A DNA stretch of 64,000 nucleotides from Marinibaculum pumilum (GTDB lineage: Bacteria > Pseudomonadota > Alphaproteobacteria > Ferrovibrionales > Ferrovibrionaceae). How positions within the stretch are numbered: position 1 is the stretch's first letter; each line of letters begins with the position of its first letter. Below are positions 41,485-49,853 of the stretch, one piece after another. The stretch lies in contig NZ_JBHRTR010000009.1 in NCBI RefSeq assembly GCF_042646425.1, positions 68,772 through 132,771 on the forward strand, given 5' to 3'. The position numbers and the translations under genes are program-made. The notes beneath the pieces are model-generated. The model was not told where the DNA came from. It saw only the letters and a list, made by a program, of their open reading frames with translations, and made no database searches.

Positions 41485-41946
41485 CTATTCCGCCGCCGCC
41501 GGCACTGCAGGCGCCGCCTCGGGCTCCTGCTCCGGGTTGCTGCGGATGAACCGCGCCGCGGCGAAGCCGATCGCGAACGCCGCGCCGAAGAACAGAAGCG
41601 GCCGGTCGCGGGCGAAATCCTCCACCTCGCGGAACAGATCGCCGGTGCCGCGGCCACGCACGTCCTGCGCCCAGCCGCCGACCTGCTCGGCCGTGCCGTG
41701 GACAAATCGGGCGCTGGTGTCGCGCCCGCTCTTGCGCAGATGGTCCGCGCCGGATTCGGCGGCGGCGACCAGGTCGTCCACATATCGGACGGCCTCGTCC
41801 TTCTGCTGGTCCGCGAAGCTCTGGCCGATGGAGCGGATCTCGTCGGCGAGACGGCTGCCTTCGCTCTTCAGCTTGCGGCCGCTGTCGCGGACCGCATCCT
41901 TGGTTTCCGGCGCGTGTCCGGCCGGATGCGTCGTCATGGGTGCCAT
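41485..41946 (-). CDS. YqjD/ElaB-like membrane-anchored protein
   Basis: A 153-residue protein: a charged, helical N-terminal part (SGRKLKSEGSRLADEIRSIG) and one C-terminal transmembrane helix (PLLFFGAAFAIGFAAARF), the arrangement of ElaB/YqjD proteins that tether to the inner membrane. In E. coli, YqjD binds ribosomes in stationary phase, but here this is only suggested by layout. It is the first gene of the yqj-like trio. Confidence 0.72.
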   Translation of the reverse strand: MAPMTTHPAGHAPETKDAVRDSGRKLKSEGSRLADEIRSIGQSFADQQKDEAVRYVDDLVAAAESGADHLRKSGRDTSARFVHGTAEQVGGWAQDVRGRGTGDLFREVEDFARDRPLLFFGAAFAIGFAAARFIRSNPEQEPEAAPAVPAAAE

Positions 41947-42098
41947 GCTCGATCCCCTTCGTCCCGGGGGCGGCGCCGCGCGTCATCGGCGGTGCGGCTC
42001 CCCTTGCATTCTGGCCCCATAACGCGGCAGACCGCCGCCGGGTTCCGCGCTATCGTCGCCGCTGCCGGCCTTGCCGCGCCGGGATCCTGGGGGAGGCC

Positions 42099-42998
42099 AT
42101 GCAGCGGGATTTCATCACCCTGGACGTGTTCACGGATCGCCCTTTCGGCGGCAATCCGCTGGCCGTCGTGCTGGACGGGCGCGGGTTGGACGGCGCGGCG
42201 ATGCAGCGCATCGCCGCGGAGTTCAACCTGTCGGAAACGGTGTTCCTGTTGCCGCCGGTGGATCCGGCCAACGACGCCACCCTGCGCATCTTCACGCCAC
42301 AGCTGGAACTGCCGTTCGCGGGGCATCCCAATGTCGGCGCGGCGGTCGCCTGCGCCATGGGGGGCGGGCCGTTCGGCAAGGCCGGCACCCGGCAGGTCCT
42401 GTTCGAGGAGCGCATCGGCCTGGTCAGGCTCGACCTGGACTATGACGGCGCGCTTCCCCGCGGCGCCTGGCTTGCGGCGCCGGCGGCGCCGGTCGTCGGT
42501 AAGGTGGTGGATGCCGCGCTGGCGGCCCGTGCGGCCGGCCTGCCGGAAGCGGCGATCCGCTGCACGGGCCATCCGCCGCAACGGGTCGCGCTGGGGCCGG
42601 AGTTCGTGATCGCGGAGGTTGCCGACGGCGAATCCTTCGCTGCCGCCGGGCCGCAGGCCGGCGCATTCGGGACGGCCGCGACGGGCCGGCTGGACGCGAT
42701 CCTGGTGCTCTACCGCCGCGACGGGGCGGGCCTGCAGGTGCGGGTCTTCGCACCCCTGGCCGGGGTGGCGGAGGATCCGGCCACCGGCTCCGCCAATCTC
42801 GCGCTGGGCGGCTTCCTTGCCCATCTGGCGCCGGGTGCAGATGCCTCGCTCGACCTTTCGGTGCGGCAGGGGGCGGAGATGGGGCGCCCGTCGCAGCTGC
42901 GGGTCCAGGCGACGAAGCGCTGCGGCACGGTAGAGCCGCCCCGGATCCATGGCCATGCGGTGCCGGTCATGGAAGGCCGGCTGCGAGACCCGGACTGA
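42099..42998 (+). CDS. PhzF-family isomerase
   Basis: A 299-residue protein with two-fold diaminopimelate-epimerase-like fold. The N-terminal FTDRPFGGNPLAVVLDG, the catalytic Glu in NLSETVFL (E46), GHPNVGAAVACAMGG and the C-half EDPATGSANLALGGFL are PhzF hallmarks. Relatives isomerise small metabolites; PhzF itself acts in phenazine synthesis, but no phenazine genes are here. GGGAGG precedes the ATG. It is convergent with the aminotransferase gene 25 bp away. Confidence 0.92.
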   Translation: MQRDFITLDVFTDRPFGGNPLAVVLDGRGLDGAAMQRIAAEFNLSETVFLLPPVDPANDATLRIFTPQLELPFAGHPNVGAAVACAMGGGPFGKAGTRQVLFEERIGLVRLDLDYDGALPRGAWLAAPAAPVVGKVVDAALAARAAGLPEAAIRCTGHPPQRVALGPEFVIAEVADGESFAAAGPQAGAFGTAATGRLDAILVLYRRDGAGLQVRVFAPLAGVAEDPATGSANLALGGFLAHLAPGADASLDLSVRQGAEMGRPSQLRVQATKRCGTVEPPRIHGHAVPVMEGRLRDPD

Positions 42999-43023
42999 CA
43001 GGCCGGCCCCGGCTGCGGCGGAT

Positions 43024-44379
43024 TCAGCTGCCCACGGCCTCCCGCAATGCCGGCGCGAAGCGGTCCAGGAAGGCGCGGGTCGCCGCGGTGAGCGCGGCGC
43101 AGTCCTCGTCCGTCAGCTCGATGTTCAGTGCCATATAGCCGCGGCGGGCGAGATAGTGCCCGGCCTCCAGCATCGCCAGATGATAGAGCGCCAGGGCCTG
43201 GTCGCTGCGGCCGTAGGTGTCGCGGGGGCTGCGGACCTCGCCGGCGACCGGGTGGATGCCGATCAGCGACCCTGCGCCGGTGAAGCGGAACGGCACCTCT
43301 GCCGCCGCCGCTTCGGCGTTCAGGGCGTCGCGCAGCCGGTCGCCGCGCGCATTCACCTCGATCGCGCGGTCCGGCGTATAGACCCGGGTCAACCCAGCAA
43401 GCCCCGCAGCCATGGTCATGACATTGTTGTTGAAGGTGCCGCTGGCGGAGAGCGCGTCGGGTCGCCGCGGGTCGAAGCGCGCCATGATATCGGCGCGGCC
43501 GCCGAAGCCGCCGAAGCTGAAGCCGCCGCCGATCCACTTGCCCAGGACCGTCAGGTCGGGATGGATCCCCAGCTTGCCCTGCATGCCGCCGGGCGCCAGG
43601 CGCGAGGTCATCACCTCGTCGAACACCAGCAGGCTGCCATGCGCGGTCGTCCAGTCCCGCAGCGCCTGCAGGAAGTCCGGGTCGGCCGGGAGGCAGCCGC
43701 CGGCGCCCATCACCGGCTCGACCACCACCGCGGCGAGGCTGTCGCCATGCGCCGCCAGCACCGCCTCCGTCGCCGGCCAGTCGTTGAGCTGGCCGAGGAC
43801 GAACTCGAACGGCACGTTGAGGGGGCTGCCGCCGTCCCCGCCCGGGGCGGCGGGCCGGCCGAAGGTGAAATGGCCGCCATGATAGGCGCTTTCCATCACC
43901 ATCACTTTCGGCCGCCCGGTCACGGCGCGGGCGGTGGCGATCGCCATGTAGGACCCTTCGGAGCCGGAATTGGTGAAGCGCACCAGCTCGATCGCCGGGA
44001 AGCGGCTGCAGACGGCCTCCGCAAGGGCCGCCTCGTAGCGGTTGGGGCCGCCGAGGGTCAGGCCGGCGGCCAGCGCCTCCTCCGCGGCAGCGCGGATCTC
44101 CGGGTTGGAATGGCCGAACAGGCCGGCGGACATGTCGCCCAGCCAGTCGGTATAGGCATGGCCGTCGGCGTCCCAGACCCGGGCGCCCTCGCCGCGGACG
44201 ATGTTGAGCGGGAAGGGCGGATAATAGAGCACGTTGCGCGTGGTGCCGCCGGGCATGCCCTCGCAGGCATGGGTGAAGGCGGCGAGGCTGGCGGCATTGC
44301 CGTCGATGAAGCGGCTCTCCGCCTCGGCCAGGGCATGGTCGAGGTTCAGATTGCTGTGTTGCGCCCGCGCCTCCGCCAT
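43024..44379 (-). CDS. Class III aminotransferase (glutamate-1-semialdehyde aminomutase-like)
   Basis: A 451-residue PLP enzyme. Landmarks are GEGARVWDADGHAYTDWLGD, FTNSGSEGSYMAIATARA, YHGGHFTFG, LLVFDEVMTSR and the PLP Lys in VLGKWIGGGFSFGGFGG. The sequence fits the HemL-like branch, but many relatives are plain transaminases acting on other amino or keto compounds. The start after GGGAGGAC (44379) is preferred. No other haem genes are near, so a haem-pathway role is not supported. Confidence 0.9.
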   Translation of the reverse strand: MAEARAQHSNLNLDHALAEAESRFIDGNAASLAAFTHACEGMPGGTTRNVLYYPPFPLNIVRGEGARVWDADGHAYTDWLGDMSAGLFGHSNPEIRAAAEEALAAGLTLGGPNRYEAALAEAVCSRFPAIELVRFTNSGSEGSYMAIATARAVTGRPKVMVMESAYHGGHFTFGRPAAPGGDGGSPLNVPFEFVLGQLNDWPATEAVLAAHGDSLAAVVVEPVMGAGGCLPADPDFLQALRDWTTAHGSLLVFDEVMTSRLAPGGMQGKLGIHPDLTVLGKWIGGGFSFGGFGGRADIMARFDPRRPDALSASGTFNNNVMTMAAGLAGLTRVYTPDRAIEVNARGDRLRDALNAEAAAAEVPFRFTGAGSLIGIHPVAGEVRSPRDTYGRSDQALALYHLAMLEAGHYLARRGYMALNIELTDEDCAALTAATRAFLDRFAPALREAVGS

Positions 44380-44502
44380 GGCGGTCGTCCTCCCGAATCT
44401 CATTGATGCCTGCGCCGCCCCCTGACCGGGGCCGCCGCACACGGAAGTATGTCACGGCGGCGGAGCCGATATCCATCCTGCCGGCGGCGGTCGTCGTCGG
44501 GC

Positions 44503-46125
44503 TCAGCCGGACGGCGGGACGTTGCTGCAAGGCAGGCGTACCGTCACCGCCGTGCCGGTGGCGGAGGAGCGGATCTGCAGCATGCCGCTATGGGCCTCTG
44601 CCAGTCCCTTGACGATGGCCAGGCCAAGGCCGGTGCCTGTGTTCGTATCGGCATAGATACTGCCGGCGGCGATAAAGGGCTGGCCCAGATTGTCCAGCAC
44701 CGCGCCGGGCAGGCCGGGGCCGTTATCGGCGACGGTGAGGGTCAGCTGCGGTGCCGGACCTTCCGGCGGATCGAGCCGGGCGACGATCTGCGCTTCGCCG
44801 CCCGGCTGCACGTAGCGGACAACATTGGCCAGGAGGTTCAGGAGGATCTGGCGCACCACCCGCCGGTCGGCGGTGACATGGCGGGCCTCCGGCGCCAGAT
44901 CGACCGCGATCCGCTGGCCCCGGCGCTCGCGCTCCATCTCGACCATGCGCAGCGAGTCGGCGATCTCCGCCGCCATGTCGAGGGCTTCGAAATGCAGCAC
45001 CACCTTCTCGCTCTCGATCCGGGAGAGGTCGAGGATGTCGTCGATCACCGACAACAGGTGCTGCCCGCCGGCGTGGATATCGTCGATATAGTCGCGGTAG
45101 GCAGGCGGCTGGATCTCGCCCAGCAGCCCGTCCCGGATCATTTCAGAAAAGCCCAGGATCGCATTCAGCGGCGTGCGCAGCTCATGGCTCATCTTCGCCA
45201 GGAACTCCGACTTCGCGAAGCTGGATTGCTCCGCCCTGCGGCGCTGGTCCTGCAGTTCCCCGATGGTCGCCCGCAATTCGTCCTCGTGGCGCAGGGTGGA
45301 GGACATGTCGCGCATGAAGACGGTGAGGGTGGGGACCCCGTCCACGCTGATCTTGGAGATCGATGCCAGCAGGGGGATCAGGTGCCCGTCGCGGTGAAGG
45401 CCGCGGACCAGGCGCCACTCCGACATCCGCAGCGACCGGTCGGGCCCTTCGGCGAACGCGTTCACCAGGGCCGTGTGCCGCGCCCGCAATGCCTGCGGCA
45501 GCAGGTCGTCCAGGGACTGGCCGATCATCTCTGCCGCGCGATAGCCGAACAGCTGCTCCGCCGATGCGTTGAAACTGGAGATGCGTTTCCGGCTGTCCAG
45601 GGTGATGATGCCGTCGAGAGCAGAGTTCAGGATCCGGTGCAGCCGGCGTTCCGCGAAGCGGACCTTCTCCTCCGCCACCTTCTGGCCGGTGATGTCGGTC
45701 ATGTTGACCAGCACACCGTCGTCCAGGCGGGCGGCCGAGACCTCGAACCAGCGTTCCTTCTGGTTCAGGTAGAGCATCTGCTCCGAATGCGCCGGCCGGC
45801 CGGTCAGGACGACCCGGGCCCAGCTGTCCAGCAGCCCGCCGGTGACCGCGACTGTCAGTTCCTCGGAAAGCCGGGTGCCCAGCGGGGTCCCGCCGCTCCA
45901 CTGACGCAGGCGCCGTGCCGCCGGATTGGCGAGGGTGCACCGGAAATCGACGATCCGCCCGTCCCTGTCGCGGTCGGCGGCAAAGCCCAGTACAGGCGCC
46001 GGCGACAGGTTGAAAATCTTTCGCAACTGGGTGCTGCTGGCGGTGTCGCCACCGGTCCCGTCGGGCGGGTCCGCATCGATTTCATTCGGAGATGGCCGGC
46101 GGTTTTCCGCCGCAGGGTCGCACAT
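44503..46125 (-). CDS. PAS-domain sensor histidine kinase (cytoplasmic)
   Basis: A 540-residue protein without transmembrane helices. Two PAS domains (about 32-160 and 165-290) precede a HisKA region with FLAKMSHELRTPLNAILGF, H314 being the phosphoacceptor. The HATPase_c domain follows with LLNLLANVVRYVQPGG (N box), VADNGPGLPG (G1) and GTGLGLAIVKGLAEAHSG (G2). It would sense an intracellular signal. No response regulator gene is adjacent, so it is an orphan kinase. The start after CCGGAG (46125) is preferred to a distal start at 46167. Confidence 0.9.
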   Translation of the reverse strand: MCDPAAENRRPSPNEIDADPPDGTGGDTASSTQLRKIFNLSPAPVLGFAADRDRDGRIVDFRCTLANPAARRLRQWSGGTPLGTRLSEELTVAVTGGLLDSWARVVLTGRPAHSEQMLYLNQKERWFEVSAARLDDGVLVNMTDITGQKVAEEKVRFAERRLHRILNSALDGIITLDSRKRISSFNASAEQLFGYRAAEMIGQSLDDLLPQALRARHTALVNAFAEGPDRSLRMSEWRLVRGLHRDGHLIPLLASISKISVDGVPTLTVFMRDMSSTLRHEDELRATIGELQDQRRRAEQSSFAKSEFLAKMSHELRTPLNAILGFSEMIRDGLLGEIQPPAYRDYIDDIHAGGQHLLSVIDDILDLSRIESEKVVLHFEALDMAAEIADSLRMVEMERERRGQRIAVDLAPEARHVTADRRVVRQILLNLLANVVRYVQPGGEAQIVARLDPPEGPAPQLTLTVADNGPGLPGAVLDNLGQPFIAAGSIYADTNTGTGLGLAIVKGLAEAHSGMLQIRSSATGTAVTVRLPCSNVPPSG

Positions 46126-46572
46126 TCGCCGCTCTCCGGGAATAAGTTCCGGGCGCCGAATCCACAATAGTATTCGGACGCACTACCAAGTCTGAATGCA
46201 CGTTAAGATTTAGCCGATTTCGGCGTCAAGCTGTGCGCATCGTTAACCAAGACGAAAGACCTGGGGACTTAGACCTGGGATGGCTCGGCGTCGCGTGTGC
46301 GGCGCCCTGCGGACTTGTGCCGATTGGGACAGGCAGGAACGGGACTACGACGGTGGCAGGTGCCGCCGGCGCCGGCCGGACTGCCCGCCGGATTGCCAGT
46401 CCTGCGGGCATCTGGACGCCGCATGCGTCGTCGATATTATGCGGGGTTCCGCGGCCGGGTGGATGCCGGGTCGGCCGGCAGGCACGCCAAGACCGCTGTC
46501 GAGGCAGGTGCGCACAGATGGTGCGCGCCGCGATCGGCAGGGGATCGATAGAGGAAACGAAGCGGAGCGTCG
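46126..46572. other. Divergent region between kinase gene and unknown 565-aa gene
   Basis: A 447-bp region between the divergent kinase and 565-aa genes. The first about 100 bp are relatively AT-rich and probably hold the kinase promoter (on the minus strand TACTAT lies about 35 bp before the start codon). GCCGA-TT-TCGGC is a short dyad near 46213. The rest shows only shadow frames. No RNA gene was recognised. Confidence 0.5.
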
Positions 46573-48270
46573 ATGCCGTCGCGCAGCGTCTACGAGGTGG
46601 TGGTCAACCACGGAGGGCAGTGGGTCGTCCAGACGACGACGGAGACCCAGGGCGATGCCATTCGTCTGGCTGAGCGGCTCGTTTCCTCCGGGCGCGAGGA
46701 GGATGTCCGCGTCCTGCAGAGCTTCTTCGACGACAAGAAGCGTACCCTGGTCGAGAACGAGCTGAAGCGCTTTCGCCGCAAGGCCGCCTCCAAGTCCGAT
46801 AGCGCCCCGGTGCGGCCGCCGACCCCGCTGTCGGCTCGGCCATGCAACAGCCATACCGAGTTCTACAGGTTCGAGACCCGCCGGGTGATCCGCGCGGCCA
46901 TCATGGACGACCTGGAGCGCTGGGTGATCACGCCTCTGGAGCTGCTTCACAACCTTTCCCACGCGCAGCGTCTGAACGCCGCCGGCACCGTCCTGCAGGG
47001 CGGCGTGCAGCGGGTCGCCATGGTGCAGTCGCGCGAATACGGCCTGTCGATCCACCAGCGGATGAAGGCGCTGTTCGACTTCTGCACCGAGATCGAGCGC
47101 GAGATGCGGCTGATCTGGCGCAATCACGAGATCAAGGCCGTCCCGCCGGGCGGGCTGCGGGCGCGCATGGCCGCGCTGAAGGACGAGAAGAACGGCGAAT
47201 TCCTGCTGCATGCGGAGATCAGCGAAAGCCTGTCGGAGGCCAAGGACTGGCCGGCCAAGCTGACCGTGATGTTCGGCCTCCTGGCGGAGGAGGCGGACGA
47301 GGAGGAGATGGCGGTCTTCGACTCCTACGCCGCCGAGATCATCGAGAGCGGACCGGCGATCAAGGCGCTGCTGGGCGATATCGGCGACCGCGCCGACGCG
47401 ATCATGGCGCTGCTGGACATCCAGGCGGGTTTTCCGCCCGCGGACGTGACCCTGACCCCGGTGGTCGAACGGCTGATCCGCCTGTTCCGCGAGGGCCGGC
47501 TGAAGGATTGCCGCGGCGTGCTGTATCGGCGGATCCGGCAGGAACTGGAATCCCTGCGTTCGGTGAGCGGCAATGCGACCGACCTGATCCGCGAGACCCA
47601 GGTCCTCAAGGCCCTGTACGTCAAGCTGCAGCGCGACGCCGACGAGCGTTCCGACGCCCGCCTCCTGCTGGGCACCCTGGAGAACCGCGCCGGTGCCATC
47701 CTGCGGTCGGAGACCCTGGGCACCAAGCTGCAGTCCCAGAAGACGCCGATCGGACAGATCGACCTGCTGCTGCGGCTGGCGCCGGGCATCCTGGGCGCGG
47801 CCAACAAGCGCAAGATCTCCGCCTTCATCGTCGGGCTGATCGATTCCGAGGAGAACAAGGGGATCGTGATCGGCGGCGAGAATGTCGCCGAGGCCCGGAT
47901 GCGGCAGTTCCGCAAATGGGAGGAGAGCGCTCGTGGTGCGGAGTTCGACCAGCGGTCGGAGCAGGAGCTGTGCGGTCTGTTCGACCGGCTCTGCGTGGAG
48001 GCGATGCGCAAGGCGCAGTACTTCGCACGCCTGCAGCGCGAAGAGCCGGTGCCGGCGGTACGCGCGCTGAAGCTGATGGAACTGGCGGCCGAGAACGGCG
48101 TCACGACGGGCACCGCGATGCGGGCGGTGCAGGCGGAACTGATCAAGCTCCTGAAGGATCCCGGCACCCTGACGGCGCTGGCGGAGTCGGTACAGAACGA
48201 CCCGGAGAAGACCGCGCGCCTGCGCGAACTCTACACCCTGCTGTCGCAGCAGACGGCGGCCTCGGCCTGA
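46573..48270 (+). CDS. 565-residue protein of unknown function
   Basis: No known domain is recognised. The N-terminal about 75 residues (YEVVVNHGGQWVVQTTTET, then GDAIRLAERLV) look like a small alpha/beta fold followed by a charged linker. Residues about 95-560 are helical and charged, with no signal peptide or transmembrane helix, so it is probably a cytoplasmic, coiled-coil-containing scaffold. A Cys pair or catalytic motif is not apparent. GGAG precedes the ATG. It is next to an AbiE-type module but ends before it on the opposite strand; a functional link is not shown. Orthologues, if any, would be the key information. Confidence 0.75.
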   Translation: MPSRSVYEVVVNHGGQWVVQTTTETQGDAIRLAERLVSSGREEDVRVLQSFFDDKKRTLVENELKRFRRKAASKSDSAPVRPPTPLSARPCNSHTEFYRFETRRVIRAAIMDDLERWVITPLELLHNLSHAQRLNAAGTVLQGGVQRVAMVQSREYGLSIHQRMKALFDFCTEIEREMRLIWRNHEIKAVPPGGLRARMAALKDEKNGEFLLHAEISESLSEAKDWPAKLTVMFGLLAEEADEEEMAVFDSYAAEIIESGPAIKALLGDIGDRADAIMALLDIQAGFPPADVTLTPVVERLIRLFREGRLKDCRGVLYRRIRQELESLRSVSGNATDLIRETQVLKALYVKLQRDADERSDARLLLGTLENRAGAILRSETLGTKLQSQKTPIGQIDLLLRLAPGILGAANKRKISAFIVGLIDSEENKGIVIGGENVAEARMRQFRKWEESARGAEFDQRSEQELCGLFDRLCVEAMRKAQYFARLQREEPVPAVRALKLMELAAENGVTTGTAMRAVQAELIKLLKDPGTLTALAESVQNDPEKTARLRELYTLLSQQTAASA

Positions 48271-48279
48271 CAGGCGCTA

Positions 48280-49176
48280 CTATGCAAGAACAGCAGTCAG
48301 CCGCCTGCAAGCTTCCAGAGCATCGTCGAAGCTGACTATATCGTCCGGGTCGCCGAACGACACCTGATGCACGAGGCTCCTGTAGTTCACGCTCCACTGC
48401 TTGTAGTTTGAAAGGCAGTCCAGCATCAACGCGACGCGCGCGGCAGGATTGGCAGGAACCCCTTCGCCGCCGCGGTGGGCATCGGCAAGCATTGACTGTT
48501 GCAGCAATCGGATAAATTCCGGCTGCTCGGCGACCAGTGACTCAAGTGCCGCAAGGTCGTGCAAATGCCGGATGACGCTGGGATCTTCCCTATCCTCACC
48601 GTGCTGATCGGCGCAGACCCGCCAGGCGAGAGCACTCAGCTTGTCCGCCGCGGTCTCGATCGGATCGACACAGGGGAAGCCAGCTATTTCAGGCCCTTCG
48701 CCGCCCACCAATGCGACCAGCGAACTGACCGGTCGTACGATCGGGGGGAGTGCAGGCGGAGCGAACGTCATCTCTATCTTGATATGCGGTCGAAGCCCGG
48801 GACCCGCCCCGAACTCCATTGGGTAGGCAAGATCGGCTGAAAAGAAGCGACTTGCATTGCCGCGCAACGGTTCACCGAGGAGAGTGAATTGAGCGTCGGC
48901 GAGTGCGGCGAGGATCCGATTGCGATAGGTGCGGCGCGACACTCGGGTTGCGTCGGACGGCATCGACACCTTGAAGTCGACATCCTCAGAAAATCGTTTG
49001 ATCAGGCCCCAACCTTTGAAGAGCGACGTACCGCCGGCAAACACTGGAGACGTGCTGTCGTGATCCATTCCTGCGATCACGCCGATCGCGCGGACGACGT
49101 GCCAGTCTTTTTCGATCAAACCGGGATTGGTGCCGAGTTCATCGGCTACGCTCTCAACGCGGCGCCTGTTCAGCAC
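48280..49176 (-). CDS. AbiEii-family nucleotidyltransferase toxin
   Basis: A 298-residue protein when started at GTG 49176, which overlaps the antitoxin gene by 23 bp. The toxin signature is GGTSLFKGWGLIKRFSEDVDF (residues 48-68 region), containing the nucleotidyltransferase GG-T-S and D-x-D (D65, D67). ADELGTNPGLIEKDWHVVRAIG precedes it, as in AbiEii relatives. Type IV AbiE toxins modify tRNA or similar targets by nucleotide addition, blocking growth until neutralised. A longer start at 49320 would run through antitoxin sequence and is not favoured. It converges with the 565-aa gene, 9 bp apart. Confidence 0.85.
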   Translation of the reverse strand: MLNRRRVESVADELGTNPGLIEKDWHVVRAIGVIAGMDHDSTSPVFAGGTSLFKGWGLIKRFSEDVDFKVSMPSDATRVSRRTYRNRILAALADAQFTLLGEPLRGNASRFFSADLAYPMEFGAGPGLRPHIKIEMTFAPPALPPIVRPVSSLVALVGGEGPEIAGFPCVDPIETAADKLSALAWRVCADQHGEDREDPSVIRHLHDLAALESLVAEQPEFIRLLQQSMLADAHRGGEGVPANPAARVALMLDCLSNYKQWSVNYRSLVHQVSFGDPDDIVSFDDALEACRRLTAVLA

Positions 49177-49573
49177 GTTCGAAGCCAAGTTGCACGCTGC
49201 CGTAGCCGATTTTTCGTCTAACGCGTGTCCGAACGCCAACCACACGGCCAGTTGGTACTTGCGTGGTTCGCCCGGCCTCATAGTCTCGCTCGAGTTGCGT
49301 CGGGACCGGCTCGATCCCAACGCGCTCCAGAGCCTCGCGGAGCGTCCCGAGGCCCTCCACCGGTACGAGCTTGCCGCTCAGCTTCGAGGTTTTGGCGCGC
49401 GCGTAGATCCCTTGCCCAACCCGCAGCAACTTCCCTTTGCGCACAAGTCCGTTCAGGGCGCGACCGACCTGGTCATAGCCCCCGAGGTCTGTGAAATCCG
49501 CACGCAGAAAGACGTTGCGGCGCATCCGCCGGATACGTCCCCATAGCCGTGCTTCGAGATTGTCTCGTTTCAT
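49154..49573 (-). CDS. AbiEi-like / DUF6088 antitoxin
   Basis: A 139-residue protein preceding the toxin. An N-terminal winged-helix is visible: FLRADFTDLGGYDQVGRALNGLVRKGKLLRVGQGIYARAK, the AbiEi/DUF6088 pattern, followed by a short C-terminal domain with YEAGRTTQVPTGRVV. It should bind its own promoter and counter the toxin. ATG 49573 is chosen; a GTG three bases upstream is possible. The region upstream is AT-rich and has TGTC-N7-GACA (49593-49607), a weak candidate operator. Coding sequence here is less GC-rich than the surroundings. Confidence 0.82.
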   Translation of the reverse strand: MKRDNLEARLWGRIRRMRRNVFLRADFTDLGGYDQVGRALNGLVRKGKLLRVGQGIYARAKTSKLSGKLVPVEGLGTLREALERVGIEPVPTQLERDYEAGRTTQVPTGRVVGVRTRVRRKIGYGSVQLGFERAEQAPR

Positions 49574-49853
49574 CACTCAACCATGCCTTTTGTGTCAAGA
49601 TACGACATCAGAGAGGGAAAATCACTATATTAAACAATAAATTATGTGGCGTCGTGTTGCAGGGCTTCAAGGGCGCCGTCTCCGCCCAGACCGGCGATCT
49701 TCCGTCTGCGCCCCGTGGGCATGCGACGCGGAATCCGTTAGAACCCTCCGCAACCGGTCCGTCGGGCGATCCCGGCGGGCCGCCGCTGCCGCCCGCCCGC
49801 AGGGGCCGGGGCGGCCACCTCAACGAGACATTCCGGATCAGGGCAATCCCGAC
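49574..49853. other. AT-rich promoter patch between toxin module and ettA
   Basis: The first 70 bp (about 49577-49645) are strikingly AT-rich for this window (ATATTAAACAATAAATTATG) and probably hold the antitoxin promoter on the minus strand, with TTGTTTAATATAG as a candidate element. The remainder returns to high GC before ettA and shows no coding function. Confidence 0.55.

Noticed and set aside
46500..46560. A possible small RNA or attachment site upstream of the 565-aa gene
   Set aside because: Only GC-rich non-palindromic sequence and shadow frames were seen, with no stem, T-run or repeat.
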